From: Chloroflexota bacterium | Lineage (GTDB): Bacteria; Chloroflexota; Anaerolineae; Anaerolineales; Villigracilaceae | Assembly: GCA_016234555.1 (NCBI GenBank) | Contig: JACRBJ010000074.1 | Coordinates: 49,986-113,985, forward strand | Length of the DNA stretch: 64,000 bases | Direction: 5' to 3' | Shown: in pieces, positions 7,971 to 15,759 of the stretch | Layout of the letters: every line of letters starts with the position of its first letter | How positions within the stretch are numbered: the stretch's first letter is position 1 | Translations under genes and position numbers: made by a program | Notes under the pieces: model-generated | Told to the model about the DNA's origin: nothing | Seen by the model: only the letters and a program-made list of their open reading frames with translations | The model's database searches: none

Positions 7971-9479
7971 ATGAAATCTGTTTTGGAATACCGCGATGCC
8001 TCCAACCTCCCCGACGCTGCGGAGCGGGCGGACCACCTGCCAGAGTTGAAACAGGCGCTGGAGGCGATGGGCTTCAGGCATTTGGGCTATGTCGAAGAGC
8101 GGGTTCCGGGCGCATCCGCTCAGGGTGGGGCAATATTCATGGAGAAGGGGGATGCGGACTACGCCTCACGGCTCCTGGCAGACGGACACATCACGGAGGT
8201 CATGACCGACCCGTCCGGGATCGCCCTCGTCGAATTGGAGCGTTTCTTCGAAAGCGAATTGCTCCAGTTCCGCACTATCTTCGAGAACGGAGTCGTCGTC
8301 GAGACCAGCATCCGCCCGCAGCGGCTGCCCGAACATCGGGATATGCTCCAGCCGCTTCGGGATGCGCTCGAAGCGAAGCCCATCCAAAAATTCCTCAACT
8401 GGACGAGGGGGAATCCGCCGTGGGTGACGTCCCACCGCCCGGCGGCTGGCTACCACTTCGAGGCGGTGGACAATCCCACCCCGCGCGAGATATGGGAGCG
8501 GCATAAACAGCGCGTGGCAGACGTCGCCAAAAAACAGCGGGCGCGCATCCCGCCCCACAACTATATCCGACTCCTTTTTGCGATGGTCATGCGGAAGCGT
8601 CAGATCAGCCAATTCCAGGAGAAGTTTGCGTCGCGGGGAGAGATTGTTGTGGTTGCCATCCTCCTGCTCGTCCTCGCGCTGTTCTTTATTTTGGTTGGTG
8701 GCACATTCTTCGGCTATGAATTCGAGACATCGCGGGAAATCGGCATGGGCTTGGGTATCTCCACTTTTTTCATCGCTCTTTTGGGTGTCGCCTGGGGACA
8801 GAGGGTGACTCCGCTCATTGTCCGCTGGTTGCCCTTTCCGCGCTTGCAATCCCTGAGAGAGTTGCTCGACACTGTGAAATCTGCCAGCCCCGCCGGGGAA
8901 ACGGTTTTCAGGCGGGAATTCGAGAATGACATGGAGGCAGCCAGCATCATGGCTGTGGTGGAGAATGTGATGCGGCTTAAACAGTTGTTGCAAAAAGAGG
9001 AAAAGTCCATTCTGCAACTTTGGACAAAGCGCTGGGGTAAGTCTCGCTCCAAAGATCCACAGAAAATATTGCGCGTGCATCAAAGATACGAACGACTGCT
9101 TCTTGCGGAATTAAAACTGCGCGGCTTGCCATCCCAGACCAAAACCGATTGGGGAAAATTTATCCTCAAGTGGATTACAGCGACGGTGATAGGCGTGACC
9201 ATGGGATGGTTGTGGAAGCTGGTGGATGCCCCCACATATTTCAGTTCCGGGGCATTTGTCATTGGCATGCTCTTCAGTTGGATTGGGATTGCCGTTGTGG
9301 ATGAGTTCTTCGGGTACATCATCTTCGTCGCCTTTTACATGAGCCGGCTTGACCATCCCTACGCCGTATGGGGTGGGATTGGCTTTGGGGTGGCGTTTGC
9401 GGTAATCTGGCACTTTTTCATCAGGAGGAGCAAGTTCAAGAAAGCGTTGCGAGCGGTGAAAAACCAGTATGATTTGTGA
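7971..9479 (+). CDS. Unknown polytopic membrane protein
   Basis: 502 residues. The N-terminal ~215 residues are soluble. Two transmembrane helices follow near residues 225-245 and 255-280, then a soluble helical segment (~285-395), then about four helices to residue ~490, ending in a basic tail. GAAAGGATAAAAC gives a good ribosome site before ATG 7971. No transporter, kinase or nuclease motif is visible. It starts about 40 bases after the GNAT and is followed 17 bases later by a DUF3592-like gene, so it is probably co-transcribed with both. Confidence 0.6.
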   Translation: MKSVLEYRDASNLPDAAERADHLPELKQALEAMGFRHLGYVEERVPGASAQGGAIFMEKGDADYASRLLADGHITEVMTDPSGIALVELERFFESELLQFRTIFENGVVVETSIRPQRLPEHRDMLQPLRDALEAKPIQKFLNWTRGNPPWVTSHRPAAGYHFEAVDNPTPREIWERHKQRVADVAKKQRARIPPHNYIRLLFAMVMRKRQISQFQEKFASRGEIVVVAILLLVLALFFILVGGTFFGYEFETSREIGMGLGISTFFIALLGVAWGQRVTPLIVRWLPFPRLQSLRELLDTVKSASPAGETVFRREFENDMEAASIMAVVENVMRLKQLLQKEEKSILQLWTKRWGKSRSKDPQKILRVHQRYERLLLAELKLRGLPSQTKTDWGKFILKWITATVIGVTMGWLWKLVDAPTYFSSGAFVIGMLFSWIGIAVVDEFFGYIIFVAFYMSRLDHPYAVWGGIGFGVAFAVIWHFFIRRSKFKKALRAVKNQYDL

Positions 9480-9496
9480 ACAGGATGGTTGGTTAA

Positions 9497-10018
9497 ATGC
9501 TGCCGAACATAACCCAGGAAGTTGAAAAGTTTTCCCTGTTCTTCGTGTTCATTCTGTGCGCTTTTGTATTGCCCGCCCTGCTGGCTCTCGCGCTTTCATT
9601 CCTGTTTTTTCTTGTGAGGGAATTTTTCATCGAACCGCTGGTTACCTCCTCCATGTGGCGCTGGGTCGCGCCGCAAACCGACTGGCTGATGACATCCGGG
9701 ATTGTCGAATCCCGCGTGATCAGGAAAAGGAAGTGCTGGTATTACCTGGGGAAAGGGGGGAGGTTGTGGTTGAAAAACGGTGCGCCGTACTTGGAAATCC
9801 CGGTTTGGCACGCGCATGTCGAGGCGATCTATCTTGTGGACTCAAAGTCCCATGCCTTGCGACCTCCCCTGTCTTTTGGCGATGAATTCCTGTGCATGTT
9901 TCGGGACAAGGCGGAGGAACTGGCGGCGAAATATCCAGACGGCAGCCGTGTCACTGTCAGCTATGATCCTGCAAATCCCCAACGCGCCAGTTGGCTGTCT
10001 GGCGGGGAATTCGTTTAA
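9497..10018 (+). CDS. DUF3592-like membrane protein
   Basis: 173 residues with one strongly hydrophobic helix (residues ~13-42), then a soluble beta-rich domain. The VTVSYDPANPQRASWL ending is the hallmark of DUF3592-type proteins, in which a V-x-Y-D-P-x-N-P motif closes the domain. Biochemical function of that family is unknown to me. Follows the preceding membrane-protein gene by 17 bases. Convergent with the NAD operon; a long inverted repeat lies between them at 10066-10107. Confidence 0.6.
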   Translation: MLPNITQEVEKFSLFFVFILCAFVLPALLALALSFLFFLVREFFIEPLVTSSMWRWVAPQTDWLMTSGIVESRVIRKRKCWYYLGKGGRLWLKNGAPYLEIPVWHAHVEAIYLVDSKSHALRPPLSFGDEFLCMFRDKAEELAAKYPDGSRVTVSYDPANPQRASWLSGGEFV

Positions 10019-10065
10019 AGTTTATGAAAGAGCTTTTTTGGGGTGAGGTAGTGGAATTTGGTTTT

Positions 10066-10107
10066 GCGCTGGCGGCATGGATGGGATGGAACCTATGTCG
10101 CCAGCGC
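10066..10107. terminator. Inverted repeat between convergent genes
   Basis: GCGCTGGCG at 10066-10074 pairs perfectly with CGCCAGCGC at 10099-10107, and the stem can extend by GCAT/ATGT with one wobble. It sits between the 3' ends of the plus-strand DUF3592-like gene and the minus-strand NAD operon. Neither side has a clean U-tract, so it is a hairpin that may act as a weak bidirectional terminator or as 3'-end protection. Confidence 0.45.
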
Positions 10108-10122
10108 AGTTGCGATGGAGCG

Positions 10123-10248
10123 TTATTCTTCTTCTGTGATGATGCTCAACTGACCACAAGCCGCGCCTGCCTCAACTTCCGCCTGGGTCGCGATGGCTAC
10201 GGCGTAGTCGAAGCCGGCCTGTTCGAGTTGCTGTTGTATCTGTTCCAT
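10123..10248 (-). CDS. 41-residue protein carrying an RlmN-type GAACGQL cysteine motif
   Basis: A 41-residue ORF, last gene of the NAD operon. AGGAGG ends five bases before the ATG, one of the strongest ribosome sites in the window; an in-frame ATG at 10263 overlaps the radical SAM stop codon. The sequence runs MEQIQQQLEQAGFDYAVA, then an EVEAGAACGQLS motif, ending in three Glu. This matches the C-terminal segment of RlmN (SYGFTTIVRK, then DIDAACGQL), which carries the catalytic Cys355 of E. coli. The neighbouring radical SAM protein lacks that segment. So this is probably a separately encoded C-terminal piece, or less likely a peptide substrate. Its frame is -1 relative to the upstream gene, so a simple frameshift must be considered. 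Confidence 0.75.
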   Translation of the reverse strand: MEQIQQQLEQAGFDYAVAIATQAEVEAGAACGQLSIITEEE

Positions 10249-10259
10249 GTTTCCTCCTT

Positions 10260-11051
10260 TCATAAAAGGTTGGTTTGGGTAATGATGCCTGTCCCCATGT
10301 TGTTTTCGTCGCTGATACAGTTCGGGTTGATGGGACTCAGCTTTACAAAGTGCACCTTCGGATCGAACCAGCGCTGCAAAGCCTGAATGGAGAAATCATC
10401 TTCCCGAACCAGGGTCAGGTTGACGGTTGTTTTGAGGTCGCTTGCCGTGCGGACTTTCCCGATCTCTTCGAGCGACATCTTCCGCGGGTAGGGGATCAGC
10501 CAGTCGCGGTAGGATTCATCGAAGGAGTGGATGCTGAATTGCAGGGTGATGTTGTCCCGAATCCACGAGAAATCCGAACCCTTCACCCCGATGGTGCTGA
10601 CGTAGTGATGGACGTTTGGAAATCTGCGGTTGACCTCTTCGATGGCTTCCCGCACAGCGCCCAGGTTCAGGAACGGCTCGCCCATGCGGGTGTAGTTGAT
10701 CTTGAACTCCAGGCTTTTCGACGGGTCGAATTCGGGGTTCTGCCCGAGGATGAATTCGATCTGGCTGAGAATCTCATCGGAGCGCAGGTAGCGGCAGCGG
10801 GGCAGGCTGGCGGTGGCGCAGAACTTGCAGCCCACGGGACATCCGCTCATCACCGAAACGCCGATCATCCAGCGCTCCGCGCGGCTGCCAACATCGCCGC
10901 TGCGAAGGGCGTTTTGATTCCTGCCGATGGCGTCTTTTGTGTAGTAGGGAAGGAAGGTATCCGTCACTTCGATTGGATAGCCATCCCCGGTCTCCAGGGC
11001 ATACACAATGCCGTTCGTAAATTGCTTTTCCTTGATCTTCCGTATGGACAT
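10260..11051 (-). CDS. RlmN-like radical SAM protein lacking its C-terminal Cys segment
   Basis: 263 residues. C71, C75 and C78 form the C-x3-C-x2-C motif (SGCPVGCKFCAT) for the [4Fe-4S] cluster. TRMGEPFLN corresponds to the GMGEPL motif of the RlmN/Cfr family, and STIG and SIHSFDESYR match the RlmN barrel. Two differences stand out. The residue at the RlmN Cys118 position is Gly (IGVSVMSGC against LCVSSQVGC). The protein ends after NMGTGIITQTNLL, before the ACGQL cysteine, which is instead in the following small ORF. GGAGG precedes ATG 11051, 15 bases after the pncB-like gene. Canonical 23S rRNA A2503 methylation is therefore doubtful; its place in an NrtR-controlled operon suggests a role tied to NAD metabolism. 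Confidence 0.8.
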   Translation of the reverse strand: MSIRKIKEKQFTNGIVYALETGDGYPIEVTDTFLPYYTKDAIGRNQNALRSGDVGSRAERWMIGVSVMSGCPVGCKFCATASLPRCRYLRSDEILSQIEFILGQNPEFDPSKSLEFKINYTRMGEPFLNLGAVREAIEEVNRRFPNVHHYVSTIGVKGSDFSWIRDNITLQFSIHSFDESYRDWLIPYPRKMSLEEIGKVRTASDLKTTVNLTLVREDDFSIQALQRWFDPKVHFVKLSPINPNCISDENNMGTGIITQTNLL

Positions 11052-11066
11052 GATTCCTCCGATTGT

Positions 11067-12410
11067 CTACCAGACCCGCTCCAGGTTTTCGTTCATGCCC
11101 ACCTTGCGCCCCACCTTCGCCATGTCGATCCATTCACCGTGAATTTTCACCCGCACCACGTCCGCGGTGAAATCGGTGGTCGTGCCGTTGCCGTTGCTAA
11201 AGAGATACGAACCGACGGCGTAAATATCCACTGGCACTTCCAGCTTTTCGAACTTGCGGATTTTTTCTGGATTGAATCCGCCCGAGACGACGATTTTTAC
11301 TCTGCGACAAAATTCCCGCGCCCGCTCCTTCCACGCCTCGGGCAGGGTCCAGTTTTCCCAGGCATGGTCCAACCCCTGGCGGACGTTGAACACAAGCCTC
11401 GGGTTGACTCCCAGGTCGAGGGCAGGGTCACCCAGCGGCTGGACGGAAACATCGCGCAGGCTTCCGCTTGTGTCCAGCCGCACGCCGTACAAGCGATATT
11501 TCTTCGCCTCTTCCTTATCCCCTTCATCCACCAACTCGCGGTATCTGGCAAACATCTTTTCCAGCACACGCAGCGAATCGCGGACGGAGTCATTGTTGAA
11601 ATCCACCAGCGCGATGCGCGGAATTTGGGCGGGCAGGATGCGCGAGAACGCCATCATTGCTTCGGCGGTGTCGCCGAGGAAGGACGCAATCGCGGCATGA
11701 GCCACTGTCCCGCCGCCCGCGCCACCCCACCAGTCGCCCTGCGCATCGGTCGAGACAAAGGCGCCGACATCGTGGGCATGGTCGCGGTTAAAACGCTGCA
11801 GGGCAATGTTGTAGGCGTAGCCATCCGCCGCCTGGACTTCATGCAGGTCGAAGCGGGCGGGGAAGAACAAAACAGGCTTGCCCTTCGACGCCACAAAGGT
11901 TTCATACACATTGGTCGCCACGCGGCTGGAGCGGGTGAGGATTCCCAGGGTGGGCGTTTCGAGCAGCGCGAAGTTGCGATAGCGTCCGCGCACTTTGATT
12001 ACGGGTTGGATGTTCTTGGGATCGCCGTCATATTTGACAGTGGACCCATCCTGCACCGCCCAGACTTCGAGCTTGTCCGAGGTGTCGATGAATTTATCGC
12101 CTTCGAAATATCCCGTGCAGTGTCTGAGCATTTCGAGCGCCTTGTCCACGCCGACGACGGTGGTCTTGCCCATGCGGCGGGTAAACCACTGCATCTCCAC
12201 CTCGATGTCGCCGACGGCAATTTGTTCTGGCGAAATCCCCTGCGGCAGGTTGTGATTCTCCCCCGAATAGGTATATCCTTCCTGCGCGAGCACGGTCAAC
12301 ATGCGGTTGATGTTCTCGAAGTATTTATCCGAATACCATCCGCGCCTCATGCGTTCGATGTCGAGCTTGAAGGTTTCGTTCGTCAGTCGCTTGCCGTCAA
12401 ATATGGACAT
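11067..12410 (-). CDS. pncB: Nicotinate phosphoribosyltransferase-like enzyme
   Basis: 447 residues of the NAPRTase/NAMPT superfamily: an N-terminal YSDKYF segment, then GDIEVEMQWFTRR, LLETPTLGILTRSS, a central GGAGGGTVAHAAIASF phosphoribosyl-binding region, LVDFNNDSVRDSL, and VVSGGFNPEKI, the glycine-rich end of the type II barrel. It would convert nicotinate plus PRPP to nicotinate mononucleotide. GAGGAAC precedes ATG 12410. It lies between a nicotinamidase-like gene and a radical SAM gene under NrtR. Substrate identity (nicotinate or nicotinamide) is not proven by sequence. The upstream gap is a heptamer repeat. Confidence 0.85.
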   Translation of the reverse strand: MSIFDGKRLTNETFKLDIERMRRGWYSDKYFENINRMLTVLAQEGYTYSGENHNLPQGISPEQIAVGDIEVEMQWFTRRMGKTTVVGVDKALEMLRHCTGYFEGDKFIDTSDKLEVWAVQDGSTVKYDGDPKNIQPVIKVRGRYRNFALLETPTLGILTRSSRVATNVYETFVASKGKPVLFFPARFDLHEVQAADGYAYNIALQRFNRDHAHDVGAFVSTDAQGDWWGGAGGGTVAHAAIASFLGDTAEAMMAFSRILPAQIPRIALVDFNNDSVRDSLRVLEKMFARYRELVDEGDKEEAKKYRLYGVRLDTSGSLRDVSVQPLGDPALDLGVNPRLVFNVRQGLDHAWENWTLPEAWKERAREFCRRVKIVVSGGFNPEKIRKFEKLEVPVDIYAVGSYLFSNGNGTTTDFTADVVRVKIHGEWIDMAKVGRKVGMNENLERVW

Positions 12411-12417
12411 GGTTCCT

Positions 12418-12445
12418 CATTTACCAATTACGAATTACCGACTAC
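12418..12445. repeat. Heptamer tract in the pncA-pncB gap
   Basis: CATTTAC, CAATTAC, GAATTAC, CGACTAC in 7-bp phase; the nicotinamidase-like stop codon lies in the last unit. Confidence 0.7.
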
Positions 12446-13446
12446 CCCAACACATCGGTTGACTTGATGATCTTCATTCCCGCCTGCGCGAAGGATTCAA
12501 AGGCTTCGTCTGCCTGGTCGGTAAAGTCCGCGCCGGGGACGACGACGGGGGAGGTGCAGTCGTCGAGCAGGTACACTTTTTTCGCCAGTTCAGGATCTGT
12601 CGCGCGGATGTCATCCAGCAGGTCGGAAATCGTCCATGCCACACAATGGCTTTTCGCCTGTCCTGTGATGACCAGTGCGTCCACTTGTTTTAACTCTGCG
12701 ATGAAGGCGTCGTTGTGCTTTCCAAGCGTTTCGCCCTTTGGACCCTTGGTCACGTCAGGGGTGATGACGGAGTAATGTTCCGTGAAGGGATGCTCTCCCT
12801 TGATCTCGAACTTCGGTTGTGACAGCCGCGCAATCGAATGGAAGAAGATTGCTTCCTCGACGGCTGGCACAAGGGCGTGTCCGATGCCGCCAAGCATGGC
12901 GTGATAGGGCCAGATGGTCAGCGCGTATTTGCCGCGCTTGCGCAAGGTTTCGGCGTAATGGATCATCATCTTTTGTCCGTATTCGGGGGTGATGCCGTAG
13001 CGTGGCGCGAGGGCGGGGTTGAATTTCCATTCCTCGCGTTGCAGTTGCTCCGCCTGGATGACCGTGTACGGCGCGGGGTGATTCCCGTCCGCGTCCACGA
13101 AAAAGATGGGATGGAAGATTTGCTGCGAGAGGTGGGTATCCAGCGTGGCGGTGATGCTGGTGATGTTCCCGAGGTTGCGGTAGATGAATTCGCACAGGCG
13201 GACGTTGTCGTCCACTGCGCCATGTCCGCTGCGCCCGCCGACGAAGAGTTCAAAGTTGGGGATGCAAAAGGTGTTTTGCACGTCCACAAGCAAAAGGGAG
13301 ATTCGCTTCTTCGAAGCAGTGGCAGCTTCGAGGTCGTGTTGTTTTGCCCAATCGCGTGCCTGAGCTGCGCGGGCGGCGTAATCCACTTTCCAGATTTCGC
13401 CAACGCGCGTCGAGTCAAAAAAATCGGGGATGGGGAGTTGAATCAT
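12442..13446 (-). CDS. pncA: Isochorismatase-family nicotinamidase-like hydrolase
   Basis: 334 residues, longer than the ~200 usual for nicotinamidase. ISLLLVDVQNTFC supplies the catalytic Asp, TATLDTHLSQQIFH gives the D-x-H...H metal-site pattern of nicotinamidases, and VITGQAKSHCVAWT carries the nucleophilic Cys. It probably deamidates nicotinamide to nicotinate for the next enzyme. AGGAGA precedes ATG 13446 and overlaps the nrtR stop codon, so translation is coupled. The reading frame stays open 54 codons upstream, but that part is antisense-like and has no start support. The extra length (residues ~1-45 and insertions around 110-200) is unexplained. Confidence 0.8.
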   Translation of the reverse strand: MIQLPIPDFFDSTRVGEIWKVDYAARAAQARDWAKQHDLEAATASKKRISLLLVDVQNTFCIPNFELFVGGRSGHGAVDDNVRLCEFIYRNLGNITSITATLDTHLSQQIFHPIFFVDADGNHPAPYTVIQAEQLQREEWKFNPALAPRYGITPEYGQKMMIHYAETLRKRGKYALTIWPYHAMLGGIGHALVPAVEEAIFFHSIARLSQPKFEIKGEHPFTEHYSVITPDVTKGPKGETLGKHNDAFIAELKQVDALVITGQAKSHCVAWTISDLLDDIRATDPELAKKVYLLDDCTSPVVVPGADFTDQADEAFESFAQAGMKIIKSTDVLG

Positions 13447-13454
13447 TGGGTCTC

Positions 13455-14123
13455 CTAGAAGAAAACGATTTGTTTCGATTTGAATTGATACAGCATGGCG
13501 GGACGGTGCGCACCTGCGAGGTCTCTCCTGCCTGTCTCTTTGAGCAGACCTGTGGCGAGCATTCGCTTGCGGAAGTTGCGCTTGTCGAGTTTGTCGTTGA
13601 TGATGCACTCGTACATGCTTTGCAACTCGGAGAGGCGGAACTGCTTCGGCATCAACCCGTAGACGATGTTGCTGTAGCTGACCTTCGCCCGCAGACGGTT
13701 GACGGCGTAATCCAGGATGTCTCTGTGGTCGAAGGCGAGTTTGGGCAGGTCGTCCACCGAAGCCCAGGTCAGGTCGGTGACTTTTGCGGTTTCGGGCTGC
13801 GGCAGGCTTTGCCAGGGGATGAGGGCGATGTAGGCGATGGTGATGACGCGGGAGCGCGGGTCGCGGTCTGGCGCGCCGAAGGTGTAGAGCTGTTCCATGT
13901 ACACGTCGCTGACGGGCGCCTTTTCGTTGAGGACGCGCTGCGCGGCTTCGTCGAGGGATTCGCCTTCTTTTAGGAATCCGCCTGGCAGTGACCAGAATCC
14001 CTGAAAGGGGGACTCCGCCCGCTTGACCAGCATGACTTTGAGTTGTCCCTCGCTCACCGTGAAGATTGCCAGGTCGACGGTGACGCCGGGTTGTTCGTAG
14101 CCCTCATACTTAGTGTTTATCAT
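13455..14123 (-). CDS. nrtR: NrtR-type transcriptional regulator of NAD metabolism
   Basis: 222 residues: a Nudix domain (residues ~12-140) and a C-terminal winged helix (FRLSELQSMYECIIND, then RNFRKRMLATGLLKE). The Nudix box is degenerate (GGFLKEGESLDEAAQRVLNE; the REUxEE catalytic core reads RVLNEK), as is typical of NrtR proteins that bind ADP-ribose as a signal instead of hydrolysing it. It heads an operon of NAD-salvage genes. A perfect TTGACA-17-TATACT promoter places the start of transcription on the A of the ATG, and an 11-bp inverted repeat covers the -10 and start site, implying autorepression of a leaderless mRNA. Confidence 0.9.
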   Translation of the reverse strand: MINTKYEGYEQPGVTVDLAIFTVSEGQLKVMLVKRAESPFQGFWSLPGGFLKEGESLDEAAQRVLNEKAPVSDVYMEQLYTFGAPDRDPRSRVITIAYIALIPWQSLPQPETAKVTDLTWASVDDLPKLAFDHRDILDYAVNRLRAKVSYSNIVYGLMPKQFRLSELQSMYECIINDKLDKRNFRKRMLATGLLKETGRRDLAGAHRPAMLYQFKSKQIVFF

Positions 14124-14158
14124 ACACTAAGTATATGGACTTCCCCGCTTTTTGTCAA
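14106..14158 (-). promoter_or_regulatory. nrtR operon promoter and overlapping palindromic operator
   Basis: Reading on the minus strand, TTGACA lies at 14158-14153 and TATACT at 14135-14130, separated by exactly 17 bases. The ATG begins at 14123, seven bases past the -10, so the transcript is predicted leaderless. Perfect 11-bp arms (ATACTTAGTGT at 14106-14116 and its complement at 14124-14134, 7-bp spacer) cover the -10 and the start codon. The position and symmetry fit an NrtR autoregulatory site; the match to any published NrtR consensus is not checked. Confidence 0.8.
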
Positions 14159-14160
14159 GA

Positions 14161-14203
14161 CATAAAAACAGGCTCCGGGTCACGGCGGACCTGGAGCCTG
14201 TTT
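14161..14203 (-). terminator. Intrinsic terminator of holA
   Basis: Stem arms 14193-14203 and 14166-14176 (AAACAGGCTCC and its complement, 11 bp) with a 16-base loop, followed on the minus strand by TTTTTATG. It lies 16 bases after the holA stop and insulates holA from the nrtR promoter. Confidence 0.85.
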
Positions 14204-14218
14204 GCTGTTTTTCAATGG

Positions 14219-15187
14219 TCATTTGGTCAGTTCAACAATCAACGTATCGAGAGCCAGGTCCAGTGTGATCTGGCTTGTTTTGACTCTCTCGTCAATCTCC
14301 AACAGATGGCGGTATATGCTTTCCAGCGATTCCATCGTGAAACGGTTTGCCTGTCCCGTTATCTTTTCCGCCACGAAGGGATGCACTCCCAGCGCGCGCG
14401 CCACGTCATCCTTGTTGCCGCGACCATCCAAAATTTCACGCGCTTGAATCAGCAGACGGAATTGTCGCACGACCATGCCCCATAACGAGAACGGGTCTTC
14501 GTTCTCCAGCAGGCGATGTAGAAGTTTTTGGGCGGTTTTGCCGTTACCCTGCGAGAGTGCATCGACGAAGTCGAACACGCTTTGCTGGGAGGTGACGATG
14601 CAGACTGCTTCCACATCTGACGTTTGGACGGGTCTTGCCCAATTGACGTATGCCAGCAGTTTGGCGATTTCCATCCCCGCCTGACGGGTGTCCACGCCGA
14701 CCATTTCGGCGAGTTTGGCGGCGGCGGCGGGATCGATCTTCCCGTTCTGATTCTTTGCCTCGTTGACGATCCAGCCAGCCATGTCCCGTTGTTTGGGGAG
14801 CATGAATGCCTGAGTCTTTACCAACTCGGAGTTTTTCTCCGCCCACTTCAACAGCCAATGTTTCGGTGCTTCCTTAGCTTCAATGGATTCGTACAGCACC
14901 AGCTTGACCGTATCCGGCGCTTTGCTGATGTATTCCTCGAATTTTTTGCGTGTGGCGGGATTGTTGTACTTCGACGAAGGGTAGGCAATCGTCACCAGCC
15001 GCTTCGACGCAAGGAAGGGCATTGCGTTCAGCGCGTTGTTGAATTCCTCGTCGGTCATGCTGCGGGCTTCGAAATGCGCGGTATTCATCCCCGCCGTGGT
15101 TGGGTCGCTGAAACCTGACTCGAAGTCTTTGAGTTTGCGGGTGATGGCAAATTCGTCGTTGCCGTAGAGGATGAAAATGTTTGGCAT
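14219..15187 (-). CDS. holA: DNA polymerase III delta subunit
   Basis: 322 residues with the HolA arrangement: an N-terminal AAA+-like domain beginning IFILYGNDEFAI, a middle helical lid, and a C-terminal collar domain (LSQGNGKTAQKLLHRLLENEDPFSLWGMV is typical of HolA). Delta opens the beta sliding clamp within the clamp-loader complex. The Walker A is absent, as expected. It is transcribed from the minus strand, upstream of its own terminator. The region before the start codon contains a pair of G+C-rich palindromes (15196-15260) that look like a repeat element. Confidence 0.9.
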   Translation of the reverse strand: MPNIFILYGNDEFAITRKLKDFESGFSDPTTAGMNTAHFEARSMTDEEFNNALNAMPFLASKRLVTIAYPSSKYNNPATRKKFEEYISKAPDTVKLVLYESIEAKEAPKHWLLKWAEKNSELVKTQAFMLPKQRDMAGWIVNEAKNQNGKIDPAAAAKLAEMVGVDTRQAGMEIAKLLAYVNWARPVQTSDVEAVCIVTSQQSVFDFVDALSQGNGKTAQKLLHRLLENEDPFSLWGMVVRQFRLLIQAREILDGRGNKDDVARALGVHPFVAEKITGQANRFTMESLESIYRHLLEIDERVKTSQITLDLALDTLIVELTK

Positions 15188-15195
15188 GATTATTC

Positions 15196-15260
15196 GTAGG
15201 GGCGAGGTCTCCTCGCCCTGTTTTTTGAATCATTTGGGGCGGGAGGACCCCGCCCCTACT
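15196..15260. repeat. Pair of G+C-rich palindromic elements
   Basis: GTAGGGGCGAGGTCTCCTCG followed by CCC, and about 26 bases later GGGGCGGGAGGACCCCGCCC followed by CTAC. Each folds on itself (GGGCGAGG/CCTCGCCC; GGGGCGGG/CCCCGCCC), and the outer GTAGGGGCG / CGCCCCTAC ends pair with each other. The DUF6391 stop codon lies within the right end. This looks like a dispersed REP-type element. Confidence 0.55.
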
Positions 15261-15759
15261 GGGTTATGACCCGATGCACGCCCTTGCGGATGGGGATGAT
15301 GTCCACGATTTGCATGTGACCCATGAAGGCTTCGGTGGTGACTTTTTCCTGGAGCATGGTCCCCAGCGGACGGGAGAGCAGCACGCCGACGACTGCAAAC
15401 GCAACAGCGAACGGCACGAGCAGAATCTTCATCAGCGTGGATTTGGCTCCTCGAAGTACCGACCAGCCCAGGGTCGCGGAAAGCAGCAGTGAGGTCGCCA
15501 GGTTGGTTCCACATCCCGCGTGGATGGCGAGTCCGCTTTCACCCTCGCGCAGTCGCTCCAGCGCTTCGGTGGACGCAGACCAAACGTCCTGCGTGGAAAA
15601 ATCTCCGAGCAGGAAAAATCCAGTCGGGTTGGAATGTCCCGCCATACGTCCTTTGTGCGTGCGCGCCAGCATGTGGAGCGTGGCGTGTTCGAGCGCATGA
15701 TTGCGCCGTGTTTCGAGAATGAAGGGAAGGTCGAGTATCATGGGCTGATTATACGTCAT
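15256..15759 (-). CDS. DUF6391-like membrane protein
   Basis: 167 residues. RRNHALEHATLHMLAR near residue 18 is the conserved start of the DUF6391 family as I remember it; a GTNLATSLLLSATLGW helix and a second helix (LLVPFAVAFAVVGVLL) follow. The ATG at 15759 overlaps the dus stop as ATGA, so the two are translationally coupled; ATG 15741 is an alternative start with no better ribosome site. Function unknown; Chloroflexota and cyanobacteria carry relatives, by recollection. Confidence 0.6.
   Translation of the reverse strand: MTYNQPMILDLPFILETRRNHALEHATLHMLARTHKGRMAGHSNPTGFFLLGDFSTQDVWSASTEALERLREGESGLAIHAGCGTNLATSLLLSATLGWSVLRGAKSTLMKILLVPFAVAFAVVGVLLSRPLGTMLQEKVTTEAFMGHMQIVDIIPIRKGVHRVITQ

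Noticed and set aside
8166..9083. Minus-strand frame of about 305 codons
   Set aside because: Shadow of the plus-strand membrane protein gene with good ribosome site and operon context.
9991..10386. Plus-strand frame of 131 codons in the convergent region
   Set aside because: Overlaps the DUF3592-like end, the hairpin, the ACGQL peptide and the radical SAM end; no start signal.
10275..12467. Long plus-strand open frame of about 730 codons
   Set aside because: Antisense to the radical SAM and pncB-like genes, whose motifs are unmistakable; its translation is low-complexity His/Asp/Arg-rich and has no domain.
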